This document shows positions 8,273-16,900 of a stretch of 64,000 nt of DNA, piece by piece; the first letter of the stretch is position 1, and every line of letters begins with the position of its first letter. The stretch spans positions 310,001-374,000 of the forward strand of contig NZ_JAFBER010000001.1 in NCBI RefSeq assembly GCF_016908855.1, given 5' to 3'. The stretch is from Scopulibacillus daqui. GTDB lineage: Bacteria; Bacillota; Bacilli; Bacillales; Sporolactobacillaceae. The notes beneath the pieces are model-generated. The model did not search any database. It was given only the letters and a program-made list of their open reading frames with translations, and was not told the origin of the DNA. A program made the translations under genes and the position numbers.

Positions 8273-9103
8273 ATGAAAATTTATCGTTATTTTATTGGTT
8301 TGTCCTTAATCGTGATCCTAGCCGCATTACTTATCCACCCTGCTTTTGCCGAAGACAAAGGCATCGTTAAAAGCAAAACGACAATCGTTCCGCAGCATCA
8401 AAAAGTTGAGCATGTGATTGTTTTTGGCAATGATGCGGAAATTAGCGGTTCCGTTCGAACGGCTGTCATCGTTATAAACGGCAATTTGGATATTAAACGC
8501 ACCGCGAATGTACGCGGATTTATTCTCGTTGCGGGCGGACAAATTAAGCAGGAGCCCGGCGCTCATGTTACTGAAGACATCTTGTCATTAAATTTAAATA
8601 ATCAAATGCAAAACAGCTTGATACTCGGTGCTGTACTATTATTTGGAAGCTGGCTGCTGAGATTGGCAGGGAGTGTTGTGCTCGTGCTGATAACGGTTAT
8701 CGCCGGCACCTTGTTAAGAAAAAGGCTGAACCCTGCGGAAATTATAAACAAACAAGCCGGCCGGCTGATGGCCACAGGCGCCATTGCCAGTCTAGCCATT
8801 TTAGCCGTCATGCTGTTGTTAATGATGACAATTGTTGGCATTCCAATCGCTGTACTTCTTCTGTTTTTTATCATTATTTCATTAGTGCTTGGCATGGCTG
8901 TATTGAGTAAATGGATAACAGAACGAATTCAAGGAATGAGCGATAAACCCGATTGGGTATTATTTTTGACCGGTGCAGTTCTGATTGTGTCAACTTTTAA
9001 TTTTCCTCTGATCGGGTTTGTGATTTTTCTTATCGTCATCTGGCTGTCATTAGGCTTTTCAATGAAGTGGATATTCGATAAAATAACAACTAGAAAAAAA
9101 TAA
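8273..9103 (+). CDS. Bactofilin-like (polymer-forming) membrane protein of the ECF operon
   Basis: 276 residues. A signal peptide ends near HPAFA, followed by a short right-handed beta-helix type region (VEHVIVFGNDAEISGSVRTAVIVINGNLDIKRTANVRGFILVAGGQIKQEPGAHVTED) with the spacing of bactofilin repeats. The second half has four to five membrane segments. The start at 8273 has AAGGTG six bases upstream; GTG 8264 is an alternative. The gene lies 13 bases after the anti-sigma stop, so it is the third gene of the ECF operon and likely its effector or sensor. The repeat domain would lie outside the membrane, which differs from classical cytoplasmic bactofilins. Confidence 0.72.
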   Translation: MKIYRYFIGLSLIVILAALLIHPAFAEDKGIVKSKTTIVPQHQKVEHVIVFGNDAEISGSVRTAVIVINGNLDIKRTANVRGFILVAGGQIKQEPGAHVTEDILSLNLNNQMQNSLILGAVLLFGSWLLRLAGSVVLVLITVIAGTLLRKRLNPAEIINKQAGRLMATGAIASLAILAVMLLLMMTIVGIPIAVLLLFFIIISLVLGMAVLSKWITERIQGMSDKPDWVLFLTGAVLIVSTFNFPLIGFVIFLIVIWLSLGFSMKWIFDKITTRKK

Positions 9104-9142
9104 AAAGAAATCACTCATTCAAAATTTCAAAGGAGACAAACG

Positions 9143-10069
9143 ATGGAAAAAGTACTTGTTTTTGGACACAAAAACCCTGATACAGATACCATTTGTTCTG
9201 CCATTGCTTATGCGGAACTCAAAAATCAATTGGGCTGGAATACAGAAGCTGTTCGTCTAGGAGAAATCAATGAAGAAACGCGATTTGTATTAAAGCATTT
9301 CAATATGGACATGCCCCGCTTAGTGGAAGCTGTTGGAGATGAAGTGGACCGTGTCATTTTGGTCGATCATAATGAACGTCAGCAAAGCGCCAATGACATT
9401 GACAAAGTGCAAGTGCTTGAGGTCATCGACCATCACCGCATTTCTAATTTTGAAACTAAAGGCCCTTTATATTACCGGGCTGAACCGGTAGGCTGCACAG
9501 CGACAATTTTAAATAAATTGTATAAAGAAAACGGTGTAGCCATTCGAAAAGAAATAGCTGGTTTAATGCTTTCGGCCATCATTTCTGATTCACTCTTGTT
9601 CAAATCGCCGACATGCACGCAAGAAGATATTGACGCAGCGCACGAATTGGCCAAAATTGCTGAAGTAGACCCTGAAAGCTATGGGCTGGAAATGTTAAAG
9701 GCTGGAGCTGATTTGCGGGATAAATCAGTTGAACAGCTCATTACTCTTGACGCTAAAGAGTTTCAAATGGGAAGCCATAAGGTAGAAATTGCACAAGTCA
9801 ATGCGGTCGACACTAACGAAGTGATTAACCGTCAAGAGGCGTTAGAATCGGCAATCACACATATCATTGACGAAAAGAATCTAGACTTATTTTTATTCGT
9901 TGTAACTGATATCTTAAATAATGATTCAATCGCTGTAGCGTTTGGCAAGGAAGCCGCTGCAGTCGAAAAAGCTTTTAATGTTTCATTAGAAAATAATCAA
10001 GCCGTTTTAAAAGGTGTTGTTTCACGGAAAAAACAAATCGTGCCTCATTTAACCCGCGTTTTGGCTTAA
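9143..10069 (+). CDS. ppaC: Manganese-dependent inorganic pyrophosphatase
   Basis: 308 residues, full length for family II pyrophosphatases. The N-terminal DHH-family motifs are clear: [18 protein letters not shown] (metal ligands), VDHNE, and DHHRI. The C-terminal DHHA2-like domain ends with the [10 protein letters not shown] substrate-binding loop. It hydrolyses pyrophosphate to phosphate in the cytoplasm, pulling biosynthetic reactions forward. ATG start with AAAGGAG upstream; a very strong terminator follows, so the gene is monocistronic. Confidence 0.96.
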   Translation: MEKVLVFGHKNPDTDTICSAIAYAELKNQLGWNTEAVRLGEINEETRFVLKHFNMDMPRLVEAVGDEVDRVILVDHNERQQSANDIDKVQVLEVIDHHRISNFETKGPLYYRAEPVGCTATILNKLYKENGVAIRKEIAGLMLSAIISDSLLFKSPTCTQEDIDAAHELAKIAEVDPESYGLEMLKAGADLRDKSVEQLITLDAKEFQMGSHKVEIAQVNAVDTNEVINRQEALESAITHIIDEKNLDLFLFVVTDILNNDSIAVAFGKEAAAVEKAFNVSLENNQAVLKGVVSRKKQIVPHLTRVLA

Positions 10070-10082
10070 TAGGCTGTATATC

Positions 10083-10116
10083 AGACACCTGGCACACAAA
10101 GTGCCAGGTGTCTTTT
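10083..10116 (+). terminator. ppaC intrinsic terminator
   Basis: A perfect 13-bp stem (AGACACCTGGCAC with GTGCCAGGTGTCT) around a 5-base loop, ending in a short T run, starts 13 bases after the ppaC stop codon. Confidence 0.92.
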
Positions 10117-10125
10117 GTATGATAA

Positions 10126-10153
10126 AAGCTCTGCTTGCAGGACAGCAGAGCTT
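10126..10153 (-). terminator. Terminator of the small membrane protein gene
   Basis: AAGCTCTGCT pairs with AGCAGAGCTT around an 8-base loop. Read on the minus strand the stem is followed by TTTTATC, placing it just after the gene at 10167-10394. Confidence 0.8.
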
Positions 10154-10166
10154 AGATAATAATGGT

Positions 10167-10394
10167 CTAGAAAAACCACCAACGAACAATCATTGCGACA
10201 ATGCCAATGCCGATTGCCCACCACCCCAGAGCAATAGACTTGCCGAACATCGCAACAATGCCTAAGATTATCGCGATAATGCCAAGCCAAATGGGGGCGA
10301 TAAAAAAAGCAATGATGCCCGCAACGATTCCAATCCAGCCTACCCATACTGACCAATTATATTGATTTTGTTTATGTTCTATTGCTTCAGCCAT
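10167..10394 (-). CDS. Small integral membrane protein, 75 residues
   Basis: After a short polar N-terminus there are two to three tightly packed hydrophobic helices rich in Ile, Gly, Ala and Trp (GWIGIVAGIIAFF, IWLGIIAIILGIVAMFG, WWAIGIGIVAMIVRWW). The ribosome site AAGGAGGTGA is near-perfect, so the gene is certainly expressed. It lies 48 bases downstream of the DedA-PAP2 gene on the same strand and may be co-transcribed. I do not recognise a function. Confidence 0.8.
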   Translation of the reverse strand: MAEAIEHKQNQYNWSVWVGWIGIVAGIIAFFIAPIWLGIIAIILGIVAMFGKSIALGWWAIGIGIVAMIVRWWFF

Positions 10395-10442
10395 TTATTT
10401 CACCTCCTTCTCTTTATCATTCGCATTTTTCCTTAAAATACT

Positions 10443-11741
10443 CTAACCTCTAAGCTGATGGAATCTTCGTGAAAAGCGAAAAAGTTCCATGACCAGAACA
10501 TTAAGGCTTAACCATACGCCGCCGAAAGCATAACCGGCAGCGACATCGCTTGGATACTGGATTTTAAAGTATACGCGGCTTAATCCGATAAGGATCAATA
10601 CGATAACTATTGCGGTCAATGCAAACGTATGAAGCCATGCCCGCTTCGCATGCCGAACCAGCATAAAGGCCGCCAAGCCGTACAGGACAAAGCCTGTCAA
10701 TGTCTGTTCACTAGGAAACGGATAAAGGATTTTATGGGTTAAATTCTGGTGGACCGGGTGCAAATAATGAAATAAACGTCTGATGCATGTTTCGTAAATT
10801 TCTCCGCCAATAACAATGATAAATAGAAAGCTTACTTCAATCATTCGCTCTTTGCCTTTAATTAAAATCCACAAAAGAGTGAATATAATAAGAATGCTGA
10901 GCACCTTAACTGACGTCAGCAACAGAAATTGATGCATCACAGGCTCCCAATGTTCATTAAACATTAATGAAACCAGTGTTATCGCAATCGTGTCAAATTG
11001 CTTGAATTCATTATTCAAATAATTTTCAGTAAGGCTGCCGATGAGACAGATAAAACCTATGAGTAAAATCATTGTTCCGGCAATCAGAAACCGGAGCCGG
11101 CGCAGGGAGCGAAATCGCTTTACGCCTTTGCCCAGAAAGGACATGATCAATTCTTTAATCTGTATTTTATAAAATCTAAGCATATAGAATAAAGCCAAGA
11201 TCATAATGATGATCAGACTGCCTATTAAAAAGTATTTTTTTATTGAATGGTGAAACTGCTGCCATTGGGGCCCCAACAATTTACCCAGGGAGATAAAAGA
11301 ACTCGTCCATAGAAAAGCGCCGATATAGGCATACAGCGCATAGCTTCGAAAAGAAATGCGAGTGATGCCTGAAAAGTAGCCTGTAAAGTGGCGAATGCCA
11401 GGGATAAAGCAGGCAATGACTAAAAACTTGTTCCCAAAATGAATAAACCAGCGGGACATTTTTTCTAACTTCTCCGGCCCCATGTGAATCCGATGCCCGT
11501 ATTTATTGAAAAAAGGCGCTAATTTATAACCTATCAAATAAGAAAGCGTTATGCCGGTGCAGCTCCCCAGACATGCCAATGCTATACATAACATCCAATT
11601 TAATTTTCCCTGATAGGCAAGCACGCCGGCGTAGCCCATTGCGAATTCGCCGGGCAATGGGAGAGCAAGCAGTTCTAACATAGGGGATAAAAATAATACG
11701 ATATAACCATAATGTTCAATCCAAGCTGTTATGAACGGCAT
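10443..11741 (-). CDS. DedA-family protein fused to a degenerate PAP2 domain
   Basis: 432 residues in two parts. Residues 1 to about 195 are a DedA (SNARE-associated) domain with LELLALPLPGEFAMGY and FIPGIRHFTGYFSGI, the family's Glu and Arg signatures; DedA proteins include undecaprenyl-phosphate translocases. Residues about 220-430 form a six-helix PAP2-type domain whose three motifs align but are altered: K-x6-RP reads RRLFHYLHP, PSGH reads PSEQ, and SR-x5-H-x3-D reads SRVYFKIQYPSD. Both catalytic histidines are therefore missing and phosphatase activity is unlikely. ATG at 11741 has GGAG seven bases upstream; 58 further open codons lack one. A homologous stand-alone DedA gene is divergent at 12078. 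Confidence 0.85.
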   Translation of the reverse strand: MPFITAWIEHYGYIVLFLSPMLELLALPLPGEFAMGYAGVLAYQGKLNWMLCIALACLGSCTGITLSYLIGYKLAPFFNKYGHRIHMGPEKLEKMSRWFIHFGNKFLVIACFIPGIRHFTGYFSGITRISFRSYALYAYIGAFLWTSSFISLGKLLGPQWQQFHHSIKKYFLIGSLIIIMILALFYMLRFYKIQIKELIMSFLGKGVKRFRSLRRLRFLIAGTMILLIGFICLIGSLTENYLNNEFKQFDTIAITLVSLMFNEHWEPVMHQFLLLTSVKVLSILIIFTLLWILIKGKERMIEVSFLFIIVIGGEIYETCIRRLFHYLHPVHQNLTHKILYPFPSEQTLTGFVLYGLAAFMLVRHAKRAWLHTFALTAIVIVLILIGLSRVYFKIQYPSDVAAGYAFGGVWLSLNVLVMELFRFSRRFHQLRG

Positions 11742-12077
11742 TTTATAACTCCTTGACTCACTCAATTTAAAAACAACTTTATCAGAAGGCGCCCAATTCA
11801 AACAACCGCAAAGGTATTGAAGCGGTGAGAGGTTCAAAAAAATCATTTTTATTCTTTCCAATATAAAAGGAAGGTAACAGACTTTTAGGGCTGATCTATC
11901 AACACTTTTTAGCATTCGGCCATTGGATGCGTGATTTTTTTCTTAAATCATATGAACTTTTGTTTAGATTAACTCGTCATTTAACATGTAATGCTTTTTT
12001 ATGATTAATGAAGATTGAAACAAGAGCTTTTAAAGATAAACAAGGCGAACGGTTCAACCAAGAAGGAGGGACAACCC
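11742..12077. other. Divergent intergenic region between two DedA genes, 336 bp
   Basis: Carries the promoters for both DedA-type genes. No clear consensus promoter, terminator or extra gene could be defended; TTGTTT at 11960 and TGTAAT at 11987 are too far apart to be convincing. Confidence 0.4.
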
Positions 12078-12794
12078 GTGAATGTAGTCATTCATTATAT
12101 GGATCAATATGGATACATGGTTCTTTTTATATCGTTAATGCTGGAATTGCTGGCGCTGCCGTTGCCGACTGAAGTTCTAATGAGTTATTCTGGCGTCCTT
12201 ATTTCCGAAGGGCATTTAAATTGGATAATGACAATTATAGCGGCAGGACTTGGCAGTTGTGCCGGTATGACATTTTCTTATTGGATCGGTTATAAACTGG
12301 GTACACCGTTTTTTGAAAAATATGGAGATCGTATTCATATTGGTTCTCAACGGCTGGAAAAAATGTCAAATTGGTTCAGAAGATCTGGGAACAAAGTGAT
12401 CATTATTGCTTACTTTATTCCAGGTGTCAGACATTTCACAGGTTATTTCTCCGGAATAACTAAAATTCCATTTCGCACCTATGCAACCTATGCTTATATT
12501 GGGGCATTTATATGGACTGGAGCATTCATATCCATTGGGAAAATCATAGGGCCAAGCTGGGATATGTATTATAATTCTGCGAAAAAGTATCTGTTGATCA
12601 TTTGTGCCGTTGCGGCGGCTGCTGCAATTTTATTCCTTCTCTACCGAAAATATAGGGAAAGCATCATTTCAGGCGTGTTATCGTTATTTAACAAGCTGAT
12701 CAATATCTTTCAGAAACGGGGTCGGGCAGGGATGTATATTACAGTCTGTCTTGCGATTAAATTAGCTTACAAGCTGAAAAGACTGTTTTTTTAA
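12078..12794 (+). CDS. DedA-family membrane protein (stand-alone paralog)
   Basis: 238 residues, closely similar to the N-terminal half of the divergent fusion protein: LELLALPLPTEVLMSYSGVL, GSCAGMTFSYWIGYKLG and FIPGVRHFTGYFSGITKIPFRTYATYAYIGAFIW. Four to five membrane segments plus a basic C-terminal tail of about 50 residues. The GTG at 12078 has GGAGGG seven bases upstream; the open frame upstream to a TTG at 12015 lacks a ribosome site. The family includes lipid-carrier (C55-P) and phospholipid flippases, and the adjacent glycosylation genes make C55-P recycling a reasonable role. Confidence 0.88.
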   Translation: MNVVIHYMDQYGYMVLFISLMLELLALPLPTEVLMSYSGVLISEGHLNWIMTIIAAGLGSCAGMTFSYWIGYKLGTPFFEKYGDRIHIGSQRLEKMSNWFRRSGNKVIIIAYFIPGVRHFTGYFSGITKIPFRTYATYAYIGAFIWTGAFISIGKIIGPSWDMYYNSAKKYLLIICAVAAAAAILFLLYRKYRESIISGVLSLFNKLINIFQKRGRAGMYITVCLAIKLAYKLKRLFF

Positions 12795-12808
12795 TAAGAA
12801 AGTTGATT

Positions 12809-12847
12809 AAAGGTTTGAGGACCATTAGATCACTGCCTCAAACTTTT
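12809..12847 (+). terminator. Intrinsic terminator after the DedA gene
   Basis: AAAGGTTTGAGG pairs with CCTCAAACTTTT over 12 positions with one wobble pair, loop of 15 bases, ending in T4. Confidence 0.75.
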
Positions 12848-12895
12848 AGTCAATAAAATCTGCTAAATTTTCGAAAATCAAGTCAGGAGTTGAAG

Positions 12896-14584
12896 ATGAA
12901 GAATTATGTGTTGAGGTTAAATAAAGAAACGCAATATATCCTGTCTGCTGTGCTTATTCTTATCATTTATCTTTCGCCGCTCTATATTTTGGGAGAAGAT
13001 GCACATATAAGAATTCACGATAATCTTGATTCTAATATCGCTTGGTATAAAGTGCTGGCGAGAAGCGGCGAGATTTTTGGAAATGTGAATGCAGCCATAC
13101 CGCAGATCATCAATGGATTGCCGCGTAACGCTTTTGATTCGCAATTCAGCGGTATTGTTTGGCTATATGCATTATTTCCTACAATGACGGCGTATGCTTT
13201 AAGTCAAACGATAACAAGAGTATTTGCTTTTATCGGGATGTATTTATTGCTGAAAACTTATTTTGTCAAAGAAGAAGAACTGTCTTTTATTCGTGTCGGC
13301 GTATCATTGGCTTTTGCCTTAACGCCTTTTTGGCCGTCGGGCATGTTAAGCACCTTAGGCATGCCCCTCGCATTATGGGCTTTTCTCAATATTAGAGCCA
13401 GACGCTCGACATGGAAGGACTGGCTTGTACTGACGTTATTGCCTTTATATTCAAGTTTTGTTCTCGGTTTTTTCTTTTTTCTAGCAGCAATGGGTTTCTT
13501 TTGGCTCCGTGATTTATTTGTTAAAAGAAAATGGCAATGGCGTTTCCTATTCAGTATCGCTTATATGACAGCACTGTATCTTTTGATTGATTATCGATTG
13601 GTCTATTCGCTTTTAATTCCGCAGCCGCCAACGAACCGCAATGAATTTTTGGAGTCAACCAACGGATTTTGGGATACGATACGTTTGGCCTTTAAAAATT
13701 TTTTGTTTGGCCACACCCATGTGATGACGCTGCATACCTATTTTATTCTGCCTGTATTATGTCTTGTTCTATGCTTGATTATTAAAGAAAAATCGTGGAA
13801 ACAAGAAAAATATTTTATCTGCCTCATGGCGCTGAACTTTCTTTTATCTGTCTGGTATGCTTTCTGGTTTTATAAAGGCTGGCAGCCGATTAAAGCAAAA
13901 TTTCCACTTTTAGATACCTTTAATTTTTCTAGATTTCACTTCTTGCATCCTTTGGTGATTTATCTTTCTTTTGCGTTAGCGTGCCGCTTTCTTTGGTATA
14001 GGCGGAAAGGATGGAAAAAGGCTGCGATGATTTTTCTATCGCTTCAGTTGATTTTGCTGTTCTGTTATAACGAGGAAATTCGTTATAGGGCCGCGGGTTA
14101 TCCATCTGTCAAACAATTTTACTCAACGCACTTATTTGAAACAATCGATCATTATATTGGAAAACCAAAAAGTTCTTATCGTGTAGCCAGCATCGGGCTT
14201 CATCCAGCCATTGCCCAATATAACGGTTTCTATACGATTGATACTTATAATAACTTTTACCCGCTTTCGTATAAGCATCAGTTCCGAAAAGTGATTGCCA
14301 AGGAATTAGATAAAAACCGTACATTGAAAGACTACTTTGATCATTGGGGCGGCAGATGCTATATCTTTACAGCCGAATTAGGAAATAATGAGATGTTTAA
14401 AAAGGGTTCTGCCAAGAAAATTTATCATTTGCAGTTAGATATGCACGCCTTTAAGAAATTAGGCGGCAGGTATATTTTTTCGGCTGTTCCGATTGTAAAT
14501 GCGGGACAAGATGGCCTTCAGTTTATGAAGTCTTTTACCGATTCTCAGTCGGCTTGGAAAATTTATCTTTATAAAGTGAAATAA
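12896..14584 (+). CDS. ykoS: YkoS-like polytopic membrane protein (DUF6044), predicted GT-C-type glycosyltransferase
   Basis: 562 residues with about 11-12 membrane helices and a hydrophilic C-terminal domain after residue 400. The first extracytoplasmic loop (EDAHIRIHDNLDSNIAWY) is rich in acidic residues, as in lipid-linked sugar transferases of the GT-C/YfhO type. Gene order with a YkoT-like GT2 enzyme and a GtrA protein matches three-component glycosylation systems, where this protein would move the sugar from C55-P-sugar to a wall polymer outside. The ATG at 12896 has CAGGAG six bases upstream. Similarity to B. subtilis YkoS is from recognition of the family and gene order; the GT-C role is inference. 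Confidence 0.75.
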   Translation: MKNYVLRLNKETQYILSAVLILIIYLSPLYILGEDAHIRIHDNLDSNIAWYKVLARSGEIFGNVNAAIPQIINGLPRNAFDSQFSGIVWLYALFPTMTAYALSQTITRVFAFIGMYLLLKTYFVKEEELSFIRVGVSLAFALTPFWPSGMLSTLGMPLALWAFLNIRARRSTWKDWLVLTLLPLYSSFVLGFFFFLAAMGFFWLRDLFVKRKWQWRFLFSIAYMTALYLLIDYRLVYSLLIPQPPTNRNEFLESTNGFWDTIRLAFKNFLFGHTHVMTLHTYFILPVLCLVLCLIIKEKSWKQEKYFICLMALNFLLSVWYAFWFYKGWQPIKAKFPLLDTFNFSRFHFLHPLVIYLSFALACRFLWYRRKGWKKAAMIFLSLQLILLFCYNEEIRYRAAGYPSVKQFYSTHLFETIDHYIGKPKSSYRVASIGLHPAIAQYNGFYTIDTYNNFYPLSYKHQFRKVIAKELDKNRTLKDYFDHWGGRCYIFTAELGNNEMFKKGSAKKIYHLQLDMHAFKKLGGRYIFSAVPIVNAGQDGLQFMKSFTDSQSAWKIYLYKVK

Positions 14585-14601
14585 ATATTGAGGTGATGAA
14601 T

Positions 14602-15612
14602 ATGAAACACCCCATATTAACCATTGTCGTGCCTTGCTTTAATGAGGAAGAAGTTTTCAAAGAAACGGCCAAACAGCTGACTTCCGTCTTAGAAAATTTA
14701 CAAGAGCAAACATTTATAGATGCTAAAAGTAAAATCCTTTTTGTTGATGACGGCAGCACTGACGAGACTTGGCCTTTAATAGAAGAAGAAAGTAAAATAA
14801 ACCGTTATGTCACGGGGATAAAGCTTTCCCGCAACGTAGGGCACCAAAATGCTCTTTTGGCAGGACTTGAAAAAGCAAAGAATATGTCTGATTGCGTGAT
14901 TTCTATCGATGCGGATCTGCAAGATGATATTTCGGTTATCAAAGATTTTATGATTAAGTTTCATGAAGGCTATGACATTGTTTATGGTGTTCGCAAAAGC
15001 CGTGAGACAGATACTTTTTTTAAAAGGGCATCGGCAAGAGGTTTCTACCGATTGATGCGTAAAATAGGCATCAACCTTATTCCGGATCATGCTGATTTTC
15101 GGCTAATGTCGAAGCGGGCGCTTGAGGAATTAAGCCATTATAAGGAAACCAACCTCTTTCTGCGCGGAGTCATTCCTCTTATTGGCTTTAAGTCTGCTAA
15201 AGTCATGTATGATCGGAAAGAACGGTTTGCGGGAACATCTAAATATCCTTTAAAGAAAATGCTGTCATTTGCTTTTGACGGGATTACATCATTCAGTGTC
15301 GCACCGATCAGATTGGTCACTTTGATAGGCGCTTTCTCGTTTTTGTTAAGCTTATGCGCCGCCGGCTATGCCTTCATTCAAGAGCTGCTCGGGCATACAG
15401 AGTCGGGATGGACGTCATTGATGATATCAATTTGGCTGATTGGCGGCCTGCAGCTGATGGGAATAGGGCTGATCGGCGAATATATAGGAAAGATTTTCAA
15501 TGAAACAAAAAGACGGCCCAAATATACTGTAGAAACAGATTTATTGCCATACAAACACAACGTTCATTCACCCCAGCATCATGGCATTTTTTCGGGAGAA
15601 AGCGGTGATTAA
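14602..15612 (+). CDS. ykoT: GtrB/YkoT-like polyisoprenyl-phosphate glycosyltransferase
   Basis: 336 residues: a GT2 (GT-A fold) catalytic domain with VVPCFNEEE, FVDDGSTDETW, and the metal-binding DADLQDD motif, followed by two C-terminal membrane segments (about residues 230-255 and 270-295). This is the layout of bactoprenol glucosyltransferases such as GtrB, CsbB and YkoT, which load a sugar from a nucleotide donor onto C55-P at the inner membrane face. ATG at 14602 follows GAGGTGATG. It lies 17 bases after ykoS and is directly followed by a GtrA gene. Confidence 0.88.
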   Translation: MKHPILTIVVPCFNEEEVFKETAKQLTSVLENLQEQTFIDAKSKILFVDDGSTDETWPLIEEESKINRYVTGIKLSRNVGHQNALLAGLEKAKNMSDCVISIDADLQDDISVIKDFMIKFHEGYDIVYGVRKSRETDTFFKRASARGFYRLMRKIGINLIPDHADFRLMSKRALEELSHYKETNLFLRGVIPLIGFKSAKVMYDRKERFAGTSKYPLKKMLSFAFDGITSFSVAPIRLVTLIGAFSFLLSLCAAGYAFIQELLGHTESGWTSLMISIWLIGGLQLMGIGLIGEYIGKIFNETKRRPKYTVETDLLPYKHNVHSPQHHGIFSGESGD

Positions 15613-16032
15613 GTGAATCGGTCCTTTTTGCGCTTTTTGCTGGTTGGGGCATGCAACACTATCATTGGGCTCTCAATCATGTTTTTATGCCTTCACGGAT
15701 TCGGTTTTTCTTACCTGATGGCAGCGGCTTGCGGGAATAGCATTGGGGCTGTCGTTAGTTATATTCTTAATCGAACTTATACTTTTAAGAGCGAAAAATC
15801 TGTGGCTAAAAGCAGTTTGGCGTTTATTCTAGTTGTTGGATTTTGCTATATTTTTTCTTATCATTTAAGCATGGTTGTCAGTTCTTGGGCATCAAGGATT
15901 TTTCGAGCGTTTCCAAGAGATGACGCAGCCGCATTATTAGGGGCGGTATTATACACGGCCACTAATTACTTTGGTCAAAAGTGCTTTGTGTTCCGAAATC
16001 ATAGCCAAAAAAATAGAGGTTTACATAGTTAA
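15613..16032 (+). CDS. GtrA-family membrane protein
   Basis: 139 residues and four membrane segments. Family hallmarks are FLLVGACNTIIGLSIMFL at the start, GNSIGAVVSYILNRTYTF in the middle and the C-terminal TATNYFGQKCFVF. GtrA proteins are thought to translocate the C55-P-sugar made by the neighbouring GtrB enzyme. The GTG start directly abuts the YkoT stop codon, so translation is coupled. With YkoS and YkoT it forms a glycosylation cassette. Confidence 0.88.
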   Translation: MNRSFLRFLLVGACNTIIGLSIMFLCLHGFGFSYLMAAACGNSIGAVVSYILNRTYTFKSEKSVAKSSLAFILVVGFCYIFSYHLSMVVSSWASRIFRAFPRDDAAALLGAVLYTATNYFGQKCFVFRNHSQKNRGLHS

Positions 16033-16053
16033 AAAGGAAAGGACAAAAATAAT

Positions 16054-16692
16054 ATGCTGCATCAAATGATAGAATGGCTAAGAATAATAGCGACAGGATT
16101 AATAACGACATTTGGTCATTGGGGAATTTTTATCGGGATGGCTATTGAAAGTGCCTGTATACCGCTCCCAAGTGAAGTCATTTTACTTTTTGGAGGATTT
16201 TTAGCCGCACAGGGAAAATTGACTTTTGGGCTTGTGGTATTGGCAGGCGTTTTAGGAAATGTAGCTGGATCAGTCCTAACTTTCTGGATTGGGAAAAAGG
16301 GCGGCCGGTCTCTTCTAGAGAAATACGGCCGATATGTACTGATCAATCAGAGACACTTAGATATCGCTGACCAGTGGTTTTCAAAATACGGAGATTGGGC
16401 AGCCTTTTTTGGGAGAATGTTACCGGTTATCCGGACTTTTATCTCGTTGCCTGCAGGCATTGCCCAAATGAATGTAAAGCGGTTTTTAACTTTTACATTG
16501 TTAGGCTGCATCCCATGGAATATAATCATCACTTTCCTTGGCTGGAAGCTGGGGCAGCATTGGGAAGCGGCGCAGCAGTATCTTAAACCGCTCAGTTATA
16601 TTGCTGTTTTGTTAGTTGCTGTTTTTCTAGCGCGATTAGTATACAAAATGGTTCGCAAAAAGCAGGTCGAACTATCAAGCAAGGACAATTAG
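16054..16692 (+). CDS. DedA-family membrane protein (YkoX/YngC type)
   Basis: 212 residues, the canonical DedA layout: ESACIPLPSEVILLFGGFLA near the N-terminus and GRMLPVIRTFISLPAGIAQM with the conserved Arg in the central region. It is more typical of the family than the two DedA proteins at 10443-12794 and is not their close paralog. It closes the ykoS-ykoT-gtrA cluster (21-base spacing), so a role in returning the C55-P carrier to the inner leaflet would fit. ATG is preceded by AAGGAAAGG. Confidence 0.88.
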   Translation: MLHQMIEWLRIIATGLITTFGHWGIFIGMAIESACIPLPSEVILLFGGFLAAQGKLTFGLVVLAGVLGNVAGSVLTFWIGKKGGRSLLEKYGRYVLINQRHLDIADQWFSKYGDWAAFFGRMLPVIRTFISLPAGIAQMNVKRFLTFTLLGCIPWNIIITFLGWKLGQHWEAAQQYLKPLSYIAVLLVAVFLARLVYKMVRKKQVELSSKDN

Positions 16693-16712
16693 AATCAATA
16701 AACACTTTTATT

Positions 16713-16739
16713 CTCTCAACTCTAAGTTGGGAGTTTTTT
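16713..16739 (+). terminator. Terminator of the yko-like glycosylation cluster
   Basis: CTCTCAACT pairs with AGTTGGGAG (one wobble) around a 3-base loop and is followed by a six-base T run. Confidence 0.88.
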
Positions 16740-16900
16740 CTTTTTAAATCCAGAATTTAAAAATATGTCGAATTTTAAATGAAAATGTCATATTTATATG
16801 GATAAAAGGACAAAGTTACATTATAGTAGACCTTGGTGACATTGTTTTGAAAATGGCCGCCGGGAGATTGATCTTAGCATTTTTGAAGGAGAGGGGTTTT

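Noticed and set aside
12890-12895. TTG at 12890 as the ykoS start.
   Set aside because: It falls only a base after the CAGGAG ribosome site; the ATG at 12896 is correctly spaced.
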